From Ardenticatenaceae bacterium (GTDB taxonomy: Bacteria > Chloroflexota > Anaerolineae > Promineifilales > Promineifilaceae): a stretch of DNA of 64,000 nucleotides. Shown here in pieces: positions 8,264 through 16,078 of this stretch. Below the pieces are notes generated by a model. The model saw only the letters and a list, made by a program, of their open reading frames with translations, did not search any database and was not told the origin of the DNA. The stretch's first letter is position 1. Every line of letters begins with the position of its first letter. The position numbers and the translations under genes are program-made. The stretch covers positions 372,001 through 436,000 of the forward strand of contig JACKCC010000009.1 in assembly GCA_020634245.1 (NCBI GenBank). The letters run 5' to 3'.

Positions 8264-8917
8264 ATGAAAATCATACGCATTTTACTGGCTGATGATCACG
8301 AAGTTGTAAGGCGAGGGCTTTCCCTGGTCTTACGCCAGGAACCGGATTTTGTCGTTGTGGGCGAAGCAGAAAATGGCCTGGAAGCTATCGGCATGGTGTT
8401 TGATTTGGTCCCCGATTTAGCCCTCTTGGACTGGAAAATGCCCCAGATGGACGGCTTACAAGCGGCCAGGGAAATCAAGAAAAACATACCGACCGTGAGG
8501 ACGATGATTTTGTCGGGAGCAACGGTGGAAACGGCCGTACTCGATGCTCTGGACGACGGCGTAGACGGATTTGTACACAAAGACATCAGCCCGCGCCAAC
8601 TGGCTCACGCCATTCGCGTGGTGGCCAGTGGCAAAGCCTACCTGGGACCCGAAGTCACCCAGGCGCTCATCAGCCGCAGCCAGGCCGCCAACCAACCACC
8701 AAACCAACCAACCATCCCAACCCTCTCTCCCCGTGAAATGGAAGTCCTGAACCTGATGGCCACGCCTGCCACCTACCGCGAAATCGGAGAACAGCTTTAC
8801 ATCGGCGAAGAGACCGTCCGCACCTACGCCAAACGCATTTTCACCAAACTCGATCAGCCCAACCGTACCCAGGCCGTCATCATGGCCATTCGAGCCGGTT
8901 TAATTGCTATCGATTAA
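8264..8917 (+). CDS. NarL/FixJ-family response regulator
   Basis: About 217 residues. An N-terminal receiver domain carries the acidic pocket ADDHE and phospho-acceptor D56 in LLDWKMPQMDG. The C-terminal LuxR-type HTH has LSPREMEVLNLMA and EETVRTYAKRIFTKL. It is the partner of the kinase encoded immediately upstream. ATG 8264 is preferred: it lies after the kinase stop (8247), has AGGA close by and gives the usual receiver N-terminus MKIIRILLADDHE. A Pro/Gln-rich linker (about residues 145-160) joins the domains. Its target genes are not evident; the divergent spacing and promoter before 9030 make the neighbouring stress gene one candidate. Confidence 0.92.
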   Translation: MKIIRILLADDHEVVRRGLSLVLRQEPDFVVVGEAENGLEAIGMVFDLVPDLALLDWKMPQMDGLQAAREIKKNIPTVRTMILSGATVETAVLDALDDGVDGFVHKDISPRQLAHAIRVVASGKAYLGPEVTQALISRSQAANQPPNQPTIPTLSPREMEVLNLMATPATYREIGEQLYIGEETVRTYAKRIFTKLDQPNRTQAVIMAIRAGLIAID

Positions 8918-8930
8918 ACCGGTTGTTTAT
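8895..8930 (+). terminator. Probable terminator overlapping the regulator stop
   Basis: CCGGTTTAAT (8895-8904) and ATTAAACCGG (8913-8922) pair perfectly, followed by TTGTTTAT. The stem overlaps the stop codon of the response regulator. Confidence 0.6.
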
Positions 8931-8950
8931 GCTTCACCAAAAAGTTGACG

Positions 8951-9013
8951 TATAATCATGATTGTCACTATTCCCCACCCATTCACAAAACTCAAATTGT
9001 CACTATCGTAGTG
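8951..9013 (+). promoter_or_regulatory. Promoter -10 and repeated operator-like sites before the ParB-USP gene
   Basis: A perfect -10 TATAAT is at 8951-8956. Downstream, ATTGTCACTAT occurs twice (8961-8971 and 8996-9006), and the second copy runs into the palindrome CACTATCGTAGTG (9001-9013). The spacing suggests a regulator binding just downstream of the start site. No good -35 is visible. Confidence 0.5.
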
Positions 9014-9029
9014 TAATCGGATGTGAAAA

Positions 9030-10763
9030 ATGGTCGAAACAGACATCGCCAACCAATCTGCCAAAGAGGACTTTCGCCGCGCCCGCCGCCAGGCCGCTTT
9101 ACAGCAGGTTTACAACCGTATGATCGGCAAACACAACGATCTGTTGGCTTATGACGACATTCGCCGGGCATTAAAAGCACAAACACAAATCGAACGCGGC
9201 CTGCAAGAAATCCCACTAGATGCCATCGTCGGCAGTGTTGGCCGTTACACCGATTTTACCCGCAGCTTTTTACCTCTGAGCGACAGCCTGGAAGAACGAT
9301 GGGCCAGAGTTTACGCGGTTGCCACCGAAGGCAGCGGCTGGCCGCCAATTCAACTTTATAAAGTTGGCGATGCCTATTTTGTTCTGGACGGCAATCATCG
9401 CGTATCAGTCGCTCGCCAACTGGAGATGGATACGATTCAGGCTTACGTTACCGAAGTCGTCACCAAAGTTCCGTTAACGCCTGACGCCAAACCGGATGAG
9501 ATGATTTGCAAGGCCCGCTATGCCGAATTTTTGGAGCGAACCGATCTGGACAAGCTGCGCCCGCAGGCCAGACTAAATGTTACTGCGCCAGGTGCATACC
9601 GCATCCTGGATGAACATATTCGGCTTCACCAATATTACATGGGCCTGGAGCAGCAGCGGGATATTTCCTACCTGGATGCGGCGGCCAGTTGGTACGACGA
9701 TGTATATCTGCCGATTATTCAGGTTGTGCGGGAAAAAGACCTTTTGCATGAATTTCCGGATCGAACGGAGACAGATTTGTACATTTGGCTGACGCAGCAT
9801 CGAGCCGAATTGGAAGAATCGTTGGGCTGGAACATCAGCACGCAGGCTGCTGCCGCCGATTTAGTGGATATGAAAAGTGAAAAACCAGGTCTGGCCCGTG
9901 TAGGCAAACGCATCATTGATGCTGTTGTGCCCGATGAATTACAAACCGGGCCAGCCAAAGGGGAGTGGCAGCGCCAAACTTTGATTCAGCGGTATCTGGA
10001 TAAGTTGTTTAACTATGTGCTGGTTCCTGTCAGTGGTGAAGAGCAAAGCTGGCAAGCGTTAGAACAGGCCATTGTGGTTGCCCGGCGGGAAAACAGTGAA
10101 CTGCGCGGGCTGCACCTTGTACCCGGCGAAACAGTACTGGCTAATCCTGATGCCGAGACCGTTCAAGCCCAGTTTGCTCGTCGCTGTGAAGAGGCCGGAG
10201 TAAACGGCCGTCTCATCACCGAAACCGGCCCCATCGCCAAAACCATCATTGACCGCGCCCGCTGGAACGATCTTGTCGTCATGAATCTGGCCCACCCACC
10301 GGGGAAAACTGTTGCAGCCCGGCTGGAATCAGGCTTCCGGCAGGTCATCCAGCGCAGTCCACGGCCGATATTGGCTGTCCCGCACACAATTTCCCCGCTC
10401 GACAAAGCGCTGCTAGCTTATGATGGCAGTGATAAAGCGAAAGAGGCCCTTTTCATGGCCGCTTATCTAGCCGAACAGTGGCACATTCAATTGGTGGCGG
10501 TGATTGCCCATGAGAAAAAGGCAGTGAACACGGCCGTTACCGACCATGCCCGCCGCTACCTGGAACTGCACGAAATCGATGCCCAATTCGTAATTGAATC
10601 GGCACCGGCGGCTGATTTGATTATGGACACGGCCGCTTCCTGTGCTTGCAATCTAATCATCATGGGCGGCTACGGTGCACAGCCAGTAGTGGAAGCCGTT
10701 CTCGGCAGCACCGCCAACGAAATCCTGCGGCGCACGACCATACCCATCCTCATTTGCCCATAA
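9030..10763 (+). CDS. ParB-like nuclease-fold protein fused to two universal stress (USP) domains
   Basis: 577 residues. The N-terminal third contains a ParB/sulfiredoxin-like signature (PIQLYKVGDAYFVLDGNHR at about residues 110-128). The C-terminal half holds two USP folds, from about 330 (YVLVPVSGEEQSWQALEQA) and about 450 (ALLAYDGSDKAKEALFMAA). The last USP has a complete nucleotide-binding pattern G-x2-G-x9-G-S/T (GGYGAQPVVEAVLGST), so it should bind ATP. The role is probably stress or energy sensing; a DNA- or nucleotide-directed activity of the ParB-like part is only inferred. It has its own promoter and operator-like repeats, and no strong Shine-Dalgarno precedes ATG 9030. Confidence 0.75.
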   Translation: MVETDIANQSAKEDFRRARRQAALQQVYNRMIGKHNDLLAYDDIRRALKAQTQIERGLQEIPLDAIVGSVGRYTDFTRSFLPLSDSLEERWARVYAVATEGSGWPPIQLYKVGDAYFVLDGNHRVSVARQLEMDTIQAYVTEVVTKVPLTPDAKPDEMICKARYAEFLERTDLDKLRPQARLNVTAPGAYRILDEHIRLHQYYMGLEQQRDISYLDAAASWYDDVYLPIIQVVREKDLLHEFPDRTETDLYIWLTQHRAELEESLGWNISTQAAAADLVDMKSEKPGLARVGKRIIDAVVPDELQTGPAKGEWQRQTLIQRYLDKLFNYVLVPVSGEEQSWQALEQAIVVARRENSELRGLHLVPGETVLANPDAETVQAQFARRCEEAGVNGRLITETGPIAKTIIDRARWNDLVVMNLAHPPGKTVAARLESGFRQVIQRSPRPILAVPHTISPLDKALLAYDGSDKAKEALFMAAYLAEQWHIQLVAVIAHEKKAVNTAVTDHARRYLELHEIDAQFVIESAPAADLIMDTAASCACNLIIMGGYGAQPVVEAVLGSTANEILRRTTIPILICP

Positions 10764-10879
10764 TTTGTCCCCTTTTCGGGGGACAGCCAAATCCCCGCCA
10801 GGGGTGACACACAATTTGTCAATTCTCGTTACAATTTCAGCCCATACTATTTGGTTCCATTGGCTCAATTTTTGTACGC

Positions 10880-11131
10880 ATGACATCTTTACAAACGGCC
10901 GTTTCCCACAAAACTATAGACCTCTCCGGTCAGCGCTGTCCCAATCTGGTATTGGGAATCATCAAAGCGCTGGCAGAAATGGAAAACGGCCGTGTCCTGC
11001 AAATCATCGCCACCGACCCCAACGCCCCATCCAACGTCGCCGCCTGGAGCCGCCAGGCCAAGCATCAGCTTATCGAAATGTACGAAGAAGATGGCAAATT
11101 CATCTTTTATCTGCGTAAACGCGATACGTAA
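10880..11131 (+). CDS. TusA/SirA-like sulfur carrier protein
   Basis: 83 residues with the TusA fold signature: DLSGQRCPNLVLGIIKALAEM (Cys-Pro active site at the start of helix 1) and a C-terminal beta strand region ending FIFYLRKR. TusA-family proteins carry persulfide sulfur on this Cys. The usual CPxP is CPNL here, as in many DsrE/Psr-linked paralogues. It sits 14 bp before an FeS/NrfD oxidoreductase gene and near rhodanese-bearing genes, so it likely shuttles sulfane sulfur in this module. No strong ribosome binding site is visible. Confidence 0.8.
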   Translation: MTSLQTAVSHKTIDLSGQRCPNLVLGIIKALAEMENGRVLQIIATDPNAPSNVAAWSRQAKHQLIEMYEEDGKFIFYLRKRDT

Positions 11132-11145
11132 TTCAGGAAGGAGTT

Positions 11146-12900
11146 ATGACCATATCTGTAGACGTTCCCATAACCACGGGTACGGCCGATAAAAACTACG
11201 GTTTTGTCATTGACAACCGCAAGTGTATCGGCTGCCATGCCTGCTCAGTGGCCTGTAAATCGGAGAACGAAGTGCCGCTGGGAGTGAACCGAACCTGGGT
11301 TAAATACGTGGAAACCGGACAATACCCCGACACGCGCCGTCACTTCCAGGTCACCCGCTGCAATCACTGCGCCAATCCGCCCTGCGTCCGCATCTGCCCC
11401 ACCCAGGCGATGTTCCAGCGGGCCGACGGCATTGTTGAATTTGACAGCAGCGTCTGCATCGGCTGCAAAGCATGTATGCAAGCCTGTCCCTACGACGCAA
11501 TTCACATTGACCCGAACACCAACACCGCAGCGAAATGTAATTACTGCGCCCATCGCACCGAAATCGGCCTAGAACCGGCTTGCGTTGTCGTTTGCCCGGA
11601 ACACGCCATCATCGCCGGCGACATGAACGACCCCAACAGCGAAATCAGCCACATTTTGGCCCGGCAGGACGTGACCGTGCGCAAACCGGAGCAAGGCACG
11701 TCGCCCAAGTTGTTCTACATCAACGGGAAGGACGTGACGCTGCACCCAACGGCCGTTGACCGGACACCAGAAACCTTCATGTGGGCTGATGTCATTCCGC
11801 TGCATGAAGGGGTGGGCGACCTACGGTCGCAGGGGCGAAGGGGTGAAGGGGTGAACGGTCACCACGCTAATGGCCATGTAAAAGCGATTGCTACTCAGCC
11901 GCGCAATGGGTCGGTTAATGCGATGGAAACGTTGATTCGTAAGCCGCAGACGCAAGGGCAGCCGCTCAACGGTCCTATCCAGTTTGGCGGCCGCGTCGCC
12001 GAGCAGATGGTCCAGGTAGCTTACAACGCTCAGCACAAAATCCCCTGGCACTGGCCCGTCCCCGCTTACCTGACCACCAAAGGCATCGCCTCCGGCATTT
12101 TCATGATTCTAGCCCTCGGCTTTGGCATGGGCTGGTTCGAATTTGACGGCCTTACGGCATTAGTCGGTGGCTTCCTTTCGCTCCTGTTCCTGGGGGCGAC
12201 AACTGCGTTCCTGGTGATTGACCTGGAACGGCCGGAACGTTTCCTTTATATTTTGCTGCGGCCGCAGTGGAACAGTTGGCTGGCCCGTGGTGCAGTCTTA
12301 CTCATTGGCCTGTCCACGATTACCGGTTTGTGGTGGTTGTTTGAACTGGGCAGTTATTTATATGGCTATTCCAGCCCAATCATTCAGGGGATTTATTTGT
12401 GGCTCGGACTGCCGTTTGCGCTGGGCACGGCCGTTTACACCGCATTCCTCTTTTCCCAGGCCGAAGGACGGGATTTGTGGCAAAGTCCGCTGCTCCCCTT
12501 CCATCTGGTCGTGCAAGCCTTCATGATGGGCAGCGCCTTCTTGCTCATCATGGATTTGTTCATGGCCGTCCCCGCCGACATTGCCCACACATCCCTGATT
12601 ATCTTCGTCGTGGCTTTGCTGATAGACGTGTTTGTCACCCTCATCGGCGAGTTCAGTGTGCCCCATGCCAGTGAAGTTGCTGCTAAAGCCGCACATGAGA
12701 TTGTGTACGGCCGTTACCGCAATCAATTCTGGTGGGGCAGCGTCACGCTGGGGCACGCCGTTCCATTGGCGCTGGCGCTCATCATGTTCTTTGTTGCCTC
12801 CCCCTTCATCGGTGCGGTGGCCGGTTTATGCGCCGCCAGCGGTCTATACCTGTTTGAACATGCTTTCGTAATGGCCCCACAAGAGGTGCCGAACAGTTAA
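11146..12900 (+). CDS. FeS electron-transfer subunit fused to NrfD/PsrC-like membrane subunit
   Basis: 584 residues. The N-terminal half (1-200) is a four-cluster ferredoxin like PsrB/NrfC: CIGCHACSVAC, CNHCANPPCVRIC, CIGCKACMQAC, and CNYC...CVVVC. A low-complexity Gly/Asn/His linker (about 225-275) leads to an NrfD-type quinone-binding membrane domain with about eight helices (295-575, e.g. RPERFLYILLRPQWNSWLARG). These are usually two separate genes, so this is a natural fusion of electron-wire and membrane anchor. It should pass electrons between the quinone pool and the molybdopterin subunit encoded next. AAGGAG lies six bases before ATG. Confidence 0.88.
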   Translation: MTISVDVPITTGTADKNYGFVIDNRKCIGCHACSVACKSENEVPLGVNRTWVKYVETGQYPDTRRHFQVTRCNHCANPPCVRICPTQAMFQRADGIVEFDSSVCIGCKACMQACPYDAIHIDPNTNTAAKCNYCAHRTEIGLEPACVVVCPEHAIIAGDMNDPNSEISHILARQDVTVRKPEQGTSPKLFYINGKDVTLHPTAVDRTPETFMWADVIPLHEGVGDLRSQGRRGEGVNGHHANGHVKAIATQPRNGSVNAMETLIRKPQTQGQPLNGPIQFGGRVAEQMVQVAYNAQHKIPWHWPVPAYLTTKGIASGIFMILALGFGMGWFEFDGLTALVGGFLSLLFLGATTAFLVIDLERPERFLYILLRPQWNSWLARGAVLLIGLSTITGLWWLFELGSYLYGYSSPIIQGIYLWLGLPFALGTAVYTAFLFSQAEGRDLWQSPLLPFHLVVQAFMMGSAFLLIMDLFMAVPADIAHTSLIIFVVALLIDVFVTLIGEFSVPHASEVAAKAAHEIVYGRYRNQFWWGSVTLGHAVPLALALIMFFVASPFIGAVAGLCAASGLYLFEHAFVMAPQEVPNS

Positions 12901-12911
12901 AACGTCATAAA

Positions 12912-12953
12912 TCATGCGTCACCGTCTATAACGCATGACAAAATGACGCATGA
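12912..12953 (+). repeat. Short-word hairpin between FeS/NrfD and molybdopterin genes
   Basis: TCATGCGTCA (12912-12921) pairs perfectly with TGACGCATGA (12944-12953), with an extra ACGCATGA between (12931-12938). The same word appears in the hairpin at 57374-57424. Confidence 0.65.
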
Positions 12954-12965
12954 CGAGAAAAAACC

Positions 12966-15900
12966 ATGACTGAAAAGAAAGGAATTCTCAACTTACTCAA
13001 CACCATGCTCAAAGTAGGCGCGGACGCACCTCGCAAACCTGTTTCGGGCGCGACCAACGCGGCCGGACAGTCGCTGCCTGATTTTGCCCAGGCCAGCCCA
13101 CAAGATGTGAAGATGATTGAGGTGCGGCAGGATGACGGCCGTCTCTCCCAATACCCGCCGCCCGAAACTTGGGACGACTGGGTCGAGTGGGATGGCAAAG
13201 CCTGGCCTAAAAAAGTCGCCCGCCGCTACACCCTCGTCCCCACCACCTGCTTCAACTGCGAATCCGGCTGCGGCCTCCTGGCCTACGTCGATAAAGAAAC
13301 CTTCGAAATCAAAAAGTTCGAAGGCAACCCGGTTCATCCCGGCAGCCGCGGCCGCAACTGCGCCAAAGGCCCGGCCACCCACAACCAGATTTACGACCCC
13401 GAACGTATCCTCTACCCCCTCAAGCGCGTCGGCAAACGGGGCGAAGGCAAGTGGAAACGCATCACCTGGGACGAAGCGCTCGACGAAATCGGGGCCAAAA
13501 TGCGCGCCAGCCGGGAAAAACGGCGCGATGGCATTATGTACCACGTCGGCCGGCCCGGCGAAGATGGTTACACCAACCGCGTCATCCAAACCTGGGGCGT
13601 GGACGGCCATAACAGCCACACCAACATCTGCTCCGCCGGGGCGCGGGCTGGCTACTATTTCTGGGGCGCATTTGATCGTCCCAGCCCTGATTACGCCAAT
13701 TCGCGCACCATTCTGCTCATCTCCAGCCACCTGGAAACGGGCCATTACTTCAATCCCCACGCCCAACGCATCATCGAAGGCAAGATGGGCGGGGCCAAAC
13801 TCATCACCTTTGACCCTCGCCTGAGCAACACGGCCAGCATGAGCGATGTCTGGCTGCCCACCTGGCCCGGCAGCGAACAATCCGTCCTCCTGGCCATCGC
13901 CAACCACCTCATCCAAAACGACCTGTACGACAAAGAGTTCGTACGCCGTTGGGTCAACTGGGAAGAAACCCTGGAAGCGGTAAAAGACAAGAGACTGGAG
14001 ATTGGAGACTTGAGACTATTCAACGAAATCTCAAGTCTCCAGTCTCCAGTTTCCAGTGACAAATTCGCTCTATTCGATCGCTTGCTAAAAGACCTCTACG
14101 CCGAATTTACCTTCGAGAGGGCAGCGGTAGAGGCACAAGTTCCGGTGGAGCGTATCCGTGAAGCGGCTGAGTACGTGGCCAACTGCGACGGTAAACTGGC
14201 CACCCACACCTGGCGCAGCGCCAGCATCGGCAATTTGGGCGGCTGGCAGGTGGCGCGGGCGTTGTTTTTCCTCAACGTGCTGACCGGCAGCGTCGGTACA
14301 CGCGGCGGCACGTCGGCCAACAGTTGGAACAAATTCGTGCCTGCCGTCTTCAAAAAACCGCCCGCATTCAACGCCTGGAACGAACTGCACATCCCCCACG
14401 AATGGCCGCTGGCCTTCTTCGAGATGAGCTTCCTCCTGCCCCACTTCCTGGAAGAAGGGCGCGGCGACATCGACGTCTATTTTACCCGCGTCTACAACCC
14501 GATGTGGATCAATCCCGACGGCTTCATGTGGCTCAAAGCGCTGCAAGACGAAGAGAAAATGAAGTGTCACGTCGCCCTCACCCCCACCTGGAACGAATCA
14601 GCCTGGTTTGCCGATTACGTCTTGCCGATGGGTCACTCTGGCGAACGGCATGACGTCGTCAGCCAGGAAACTCACGCCGGGCAGTGGATCACCTTCCGCC
14701 AGCCGGTGCGCCGCGTGGCCATGGAACGGGCCGGCAAAAAAGTCCAGTTCACCTACGAAGCCAACCCCGGCGAAGTGTGGGAGGAAAACGAATGGTGGAT
14801 TCAGCTTTCGGCGCGCATGGACCCGGACGGCAGCCTGGGCATCCGCCAATGGTTTGAAAGCCCCTATCGTCCCGGTGAAATCATCACTGTGGACGAATAT
14901 TACCGCTGGCAGTTCGAGAATGCCGTTCCCGGCCTGCCGGAAGCCGCCACCAAAGAAAGATTGACGCCCCTCGAATACATGCGTAAATACGGCGCGTTCG
15001 AGGTCACGGCCGAAAATTACACCCCCTACGAAAAAGAGATTGAGAGATTGGGAGATTTAGATATTAGCAATCTCCCAATCTCCCAATCTCCCAATCTCCA
15101 GGTAGACGACCAAAATCGCGTCCGCCAAAACGGCTCGGTCGTCGGCGTGATGGTTGACGGGAAGCCTAAAGTCGGTCTCAACACCCCCAGCCGCAAACTG
15201 GAATTCTTCAGCCCTACCCTCTACAACTGGGGCTGGCCGGAGCGGGAATACACCATTCCCTGGACGCTCAAAAGCCACGTCCACCCCGACAACATCGAAT
15301 TCGAAAAAGGCGGCATGCTGCTGCTGCCCAACTTCCGTCTGCCAACACTTATCCATACACGGAGTGCTAATGCTAAATGGTTATACGAAATCAGCCACAA
15401 AAATCCGGTCTGGATGCACCCATCCGACGCCAAACGATTAGGCGTCACCACCGGCGATTTGATTCGGGTGGAAACGGAAATCGGTTATTTCATCGATAAA
15501 GCCTGGGTAACTGAAGGTATCAAGCCCGGTGTGATAGCGATGAGCCATCATCTGGGCCGCTGGCGGCTGCAAGATGATGTGGGCGTTGGCCGGGGTATGT
15601 CTAATCTGGCCCAACTGAGCGAAGACGGCAGCGAGCATCGGTTGAATGTCCTCAAAGGCGGCGGCCCTTGGGAGACGTTTGACCCGGATACCAGCCGCAT
15701 CTGGTGGAAAAATGTGGGCGTGCACCAAAACCTGACTCATGCCGTTCATCCCGATCCCATCAGCGGGGCGCACTGCTGGCTGCAAAAAGCGGTCAACGTG
15801 CGTAAAGCCAACGCCGGCGAAAAGTACGGCGACGTCTGGGTGGACACGGACAAGTCGATGGCCGTTTACCGTGAATGGGTGGCGATGACGCGCAGTGCGG

Positions 15901-16007
15901 TGGATCACAGCCCGGATGGGTTAAGACGGCCGTTCTGGTTAAACCGCCCCCTCAAACCAGTTATAGAAGCGTATAAACTGCCCGAAAAACCGTTCGGAAG
16001 AAAATGA
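12966..16007 (+). CDS. Molybdopterin oxidoreductase, polysulfide/thiosulfate reductase-like catalytic subunit
   Basis: 1013 residues. An N-terminal FeS motif (C95-x2-C-x3-C ... C near 133; CFNCESGCG and GRNCAKGPA) precedes the large bis-molybdopterin fold. NICSAGARAG (about 220) offers a Cys as probable Mo ligand. The C-terminal cofactor-binding domain begins near 745 (GMLLLPNFRLPTLIHTRSAN). It belongs to the PsrA/PhsA branch by context. Notably no twin-arginine signal is present, unlike most PsrA proteins, so it may face the cytoplasm. Two hairpin-forming in-frame insertions (residues about 340-365 and 690-715) add low-complexity peptide. It sits between its redox partner and a persulfide dioxygenase; a TorD-like chaperone is encoded downstream. 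Confidence 0.85.
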   Translation: MTEKKGILNLLNTMLKVGADAPRKPVSGATNAAGQSLPDFAQASPQDVKMIEVRQDDGRLSQYPPPETWDDWVEWDGKAWPKKVARRYTLVPTTCFNCESGCGLLAYVDKETFEIKKFEGNPVHPGSRGRNCAKGPATHNQIYDPERILYPLKRVGKRGEGKWKRITWDEALDEIGAKMRASREKRRDGIMYHVGRPGEDGYTNRVIQTWGVDGHNSHTNICSAGARAGYYFWGAFDRPSPDYANSRTILLISSHLETGHYFNPHAQRIIEGKMGGAKLITFDPRLSNTASMSDVWLPTWPGSEQSVLLAIANHLIQNDLYDKEFVRRWVNWEETLEAVKDKRLEIGDLRLFNEISSLQSPVSSDKFALFDRLLKDLYAEFTFERAAVEAQVPVERIREAAEYVANCDGKLATHTWRSASIGNLGGWQVARALFFLNVLTGSVGTRGGTSANSWNKFVPAVFKKPPAFNAWNELHIPHEWPLAFFEMSFLLPHFLEEGRGDIDVYFTRVYNPMWINPDGFMWLKALQDEEKMKCHVALTPTWNESAWFADYVLPMGHSGERHDVVSQETHAGQWITFRQPVRRVAMERAGKKVQFTYEANPGEVWEENEWWIQLSARMDPDGSLGIRQWFESPYRPGEIITVDEYYRWQFENAVPGLPEAATKERLTPLEYMRKYGAFEVTAENYTPYEKEIERLGDLDISNLPISQSPNLQVDDQNRVRQNGSVVGVMVDGKPKVGLNTPSRKLEFFSPTLYNWGWPEREYTIPWTLKSHVHPDNIEFEKGGMLLLPNFRLPTLIHTRSANAKWLYEISHKNPVWMHPSDAKRLGVTTGDLIRVETEIGYFIDKAWVTEGIKPGVIAMSHHLGRWRLQDDVGVGRGMSNLAQLSEDGSEHRLNVLKGGGPWETFDPDTSRIWWKNVGVHQNLTHAVHPDPISGAHCWLQKAVNVRKANAGEKYGDVWVDTDKSMAVYREWVAMTRSAVDHSPDGLRRPFWLNRPLKPVIEAYKLPEKPFGRK
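13994..14050 (+). repeat. In-frame palindromic insertion 1 inside the molybdopterin gene
   Basis: A 22-nt arm at 13994-14015 (ACTGGAGATTGGAGACTTGA...) pairs with 14029-14050 at 21 of 22 positions. The arms are built from the words GGAGA(C/T)T and their complement. It is translated in frame as about KDKRLEIGDLRLFNEISSLQ followed by SPVSS. The same word occurs before sdhC at 29700. Confidence 0.85.
15036..15090 (+). repeat. In-frame palindromic insertion 2 inside the molybdopterin gene
   Basis: The 22-nt arm 15036-15057 (GAGATTGAGAGATTGGGAGA..) pairs with 15069-15090 (AATCTCCCAATCTCCCAATC..) at 21 of 22 positions. The right arm continues as a tandem CCCAATCT array. It is read in frame as EIERLGDLDISNLPISQSPN. 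Confidence 0.85.
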
Positions 16008-16020
16008 TGCGTAGTGAACG

Positions 16021-16064
16021 ATGAATGATGAGTTCCGCATTCATCATTCCGCATTCATCATTTC
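16021..16064 (+). repeat. Short-word hairpin before the persulfide dioxygenase gene
   Basis: GATGAATGATGAG on the left faces two copies of GCATTCATCATT on the right (16038-16060). It ends six bases before the GGAGG ribosome binding site of the next gene. The same word is used at 26906-26953. Confidence 0.55.
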
Positions 16065-16078
16065 CAATTGGAGGAATC

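Noticed and set aside
12966..13080. Twin-arginine signal on the molybdopterin subunit
   Set aside because: No RR motif followed by a hydrophobic stretch in the first 60 residues.
12993..13916. 307-codon minus-strand frame
   Set aside because: Antisense to the FeS and Mo-binding region of the molybdopterin oxidoreductase; it shows only composition-driven Ala/Gly/Val repeats.
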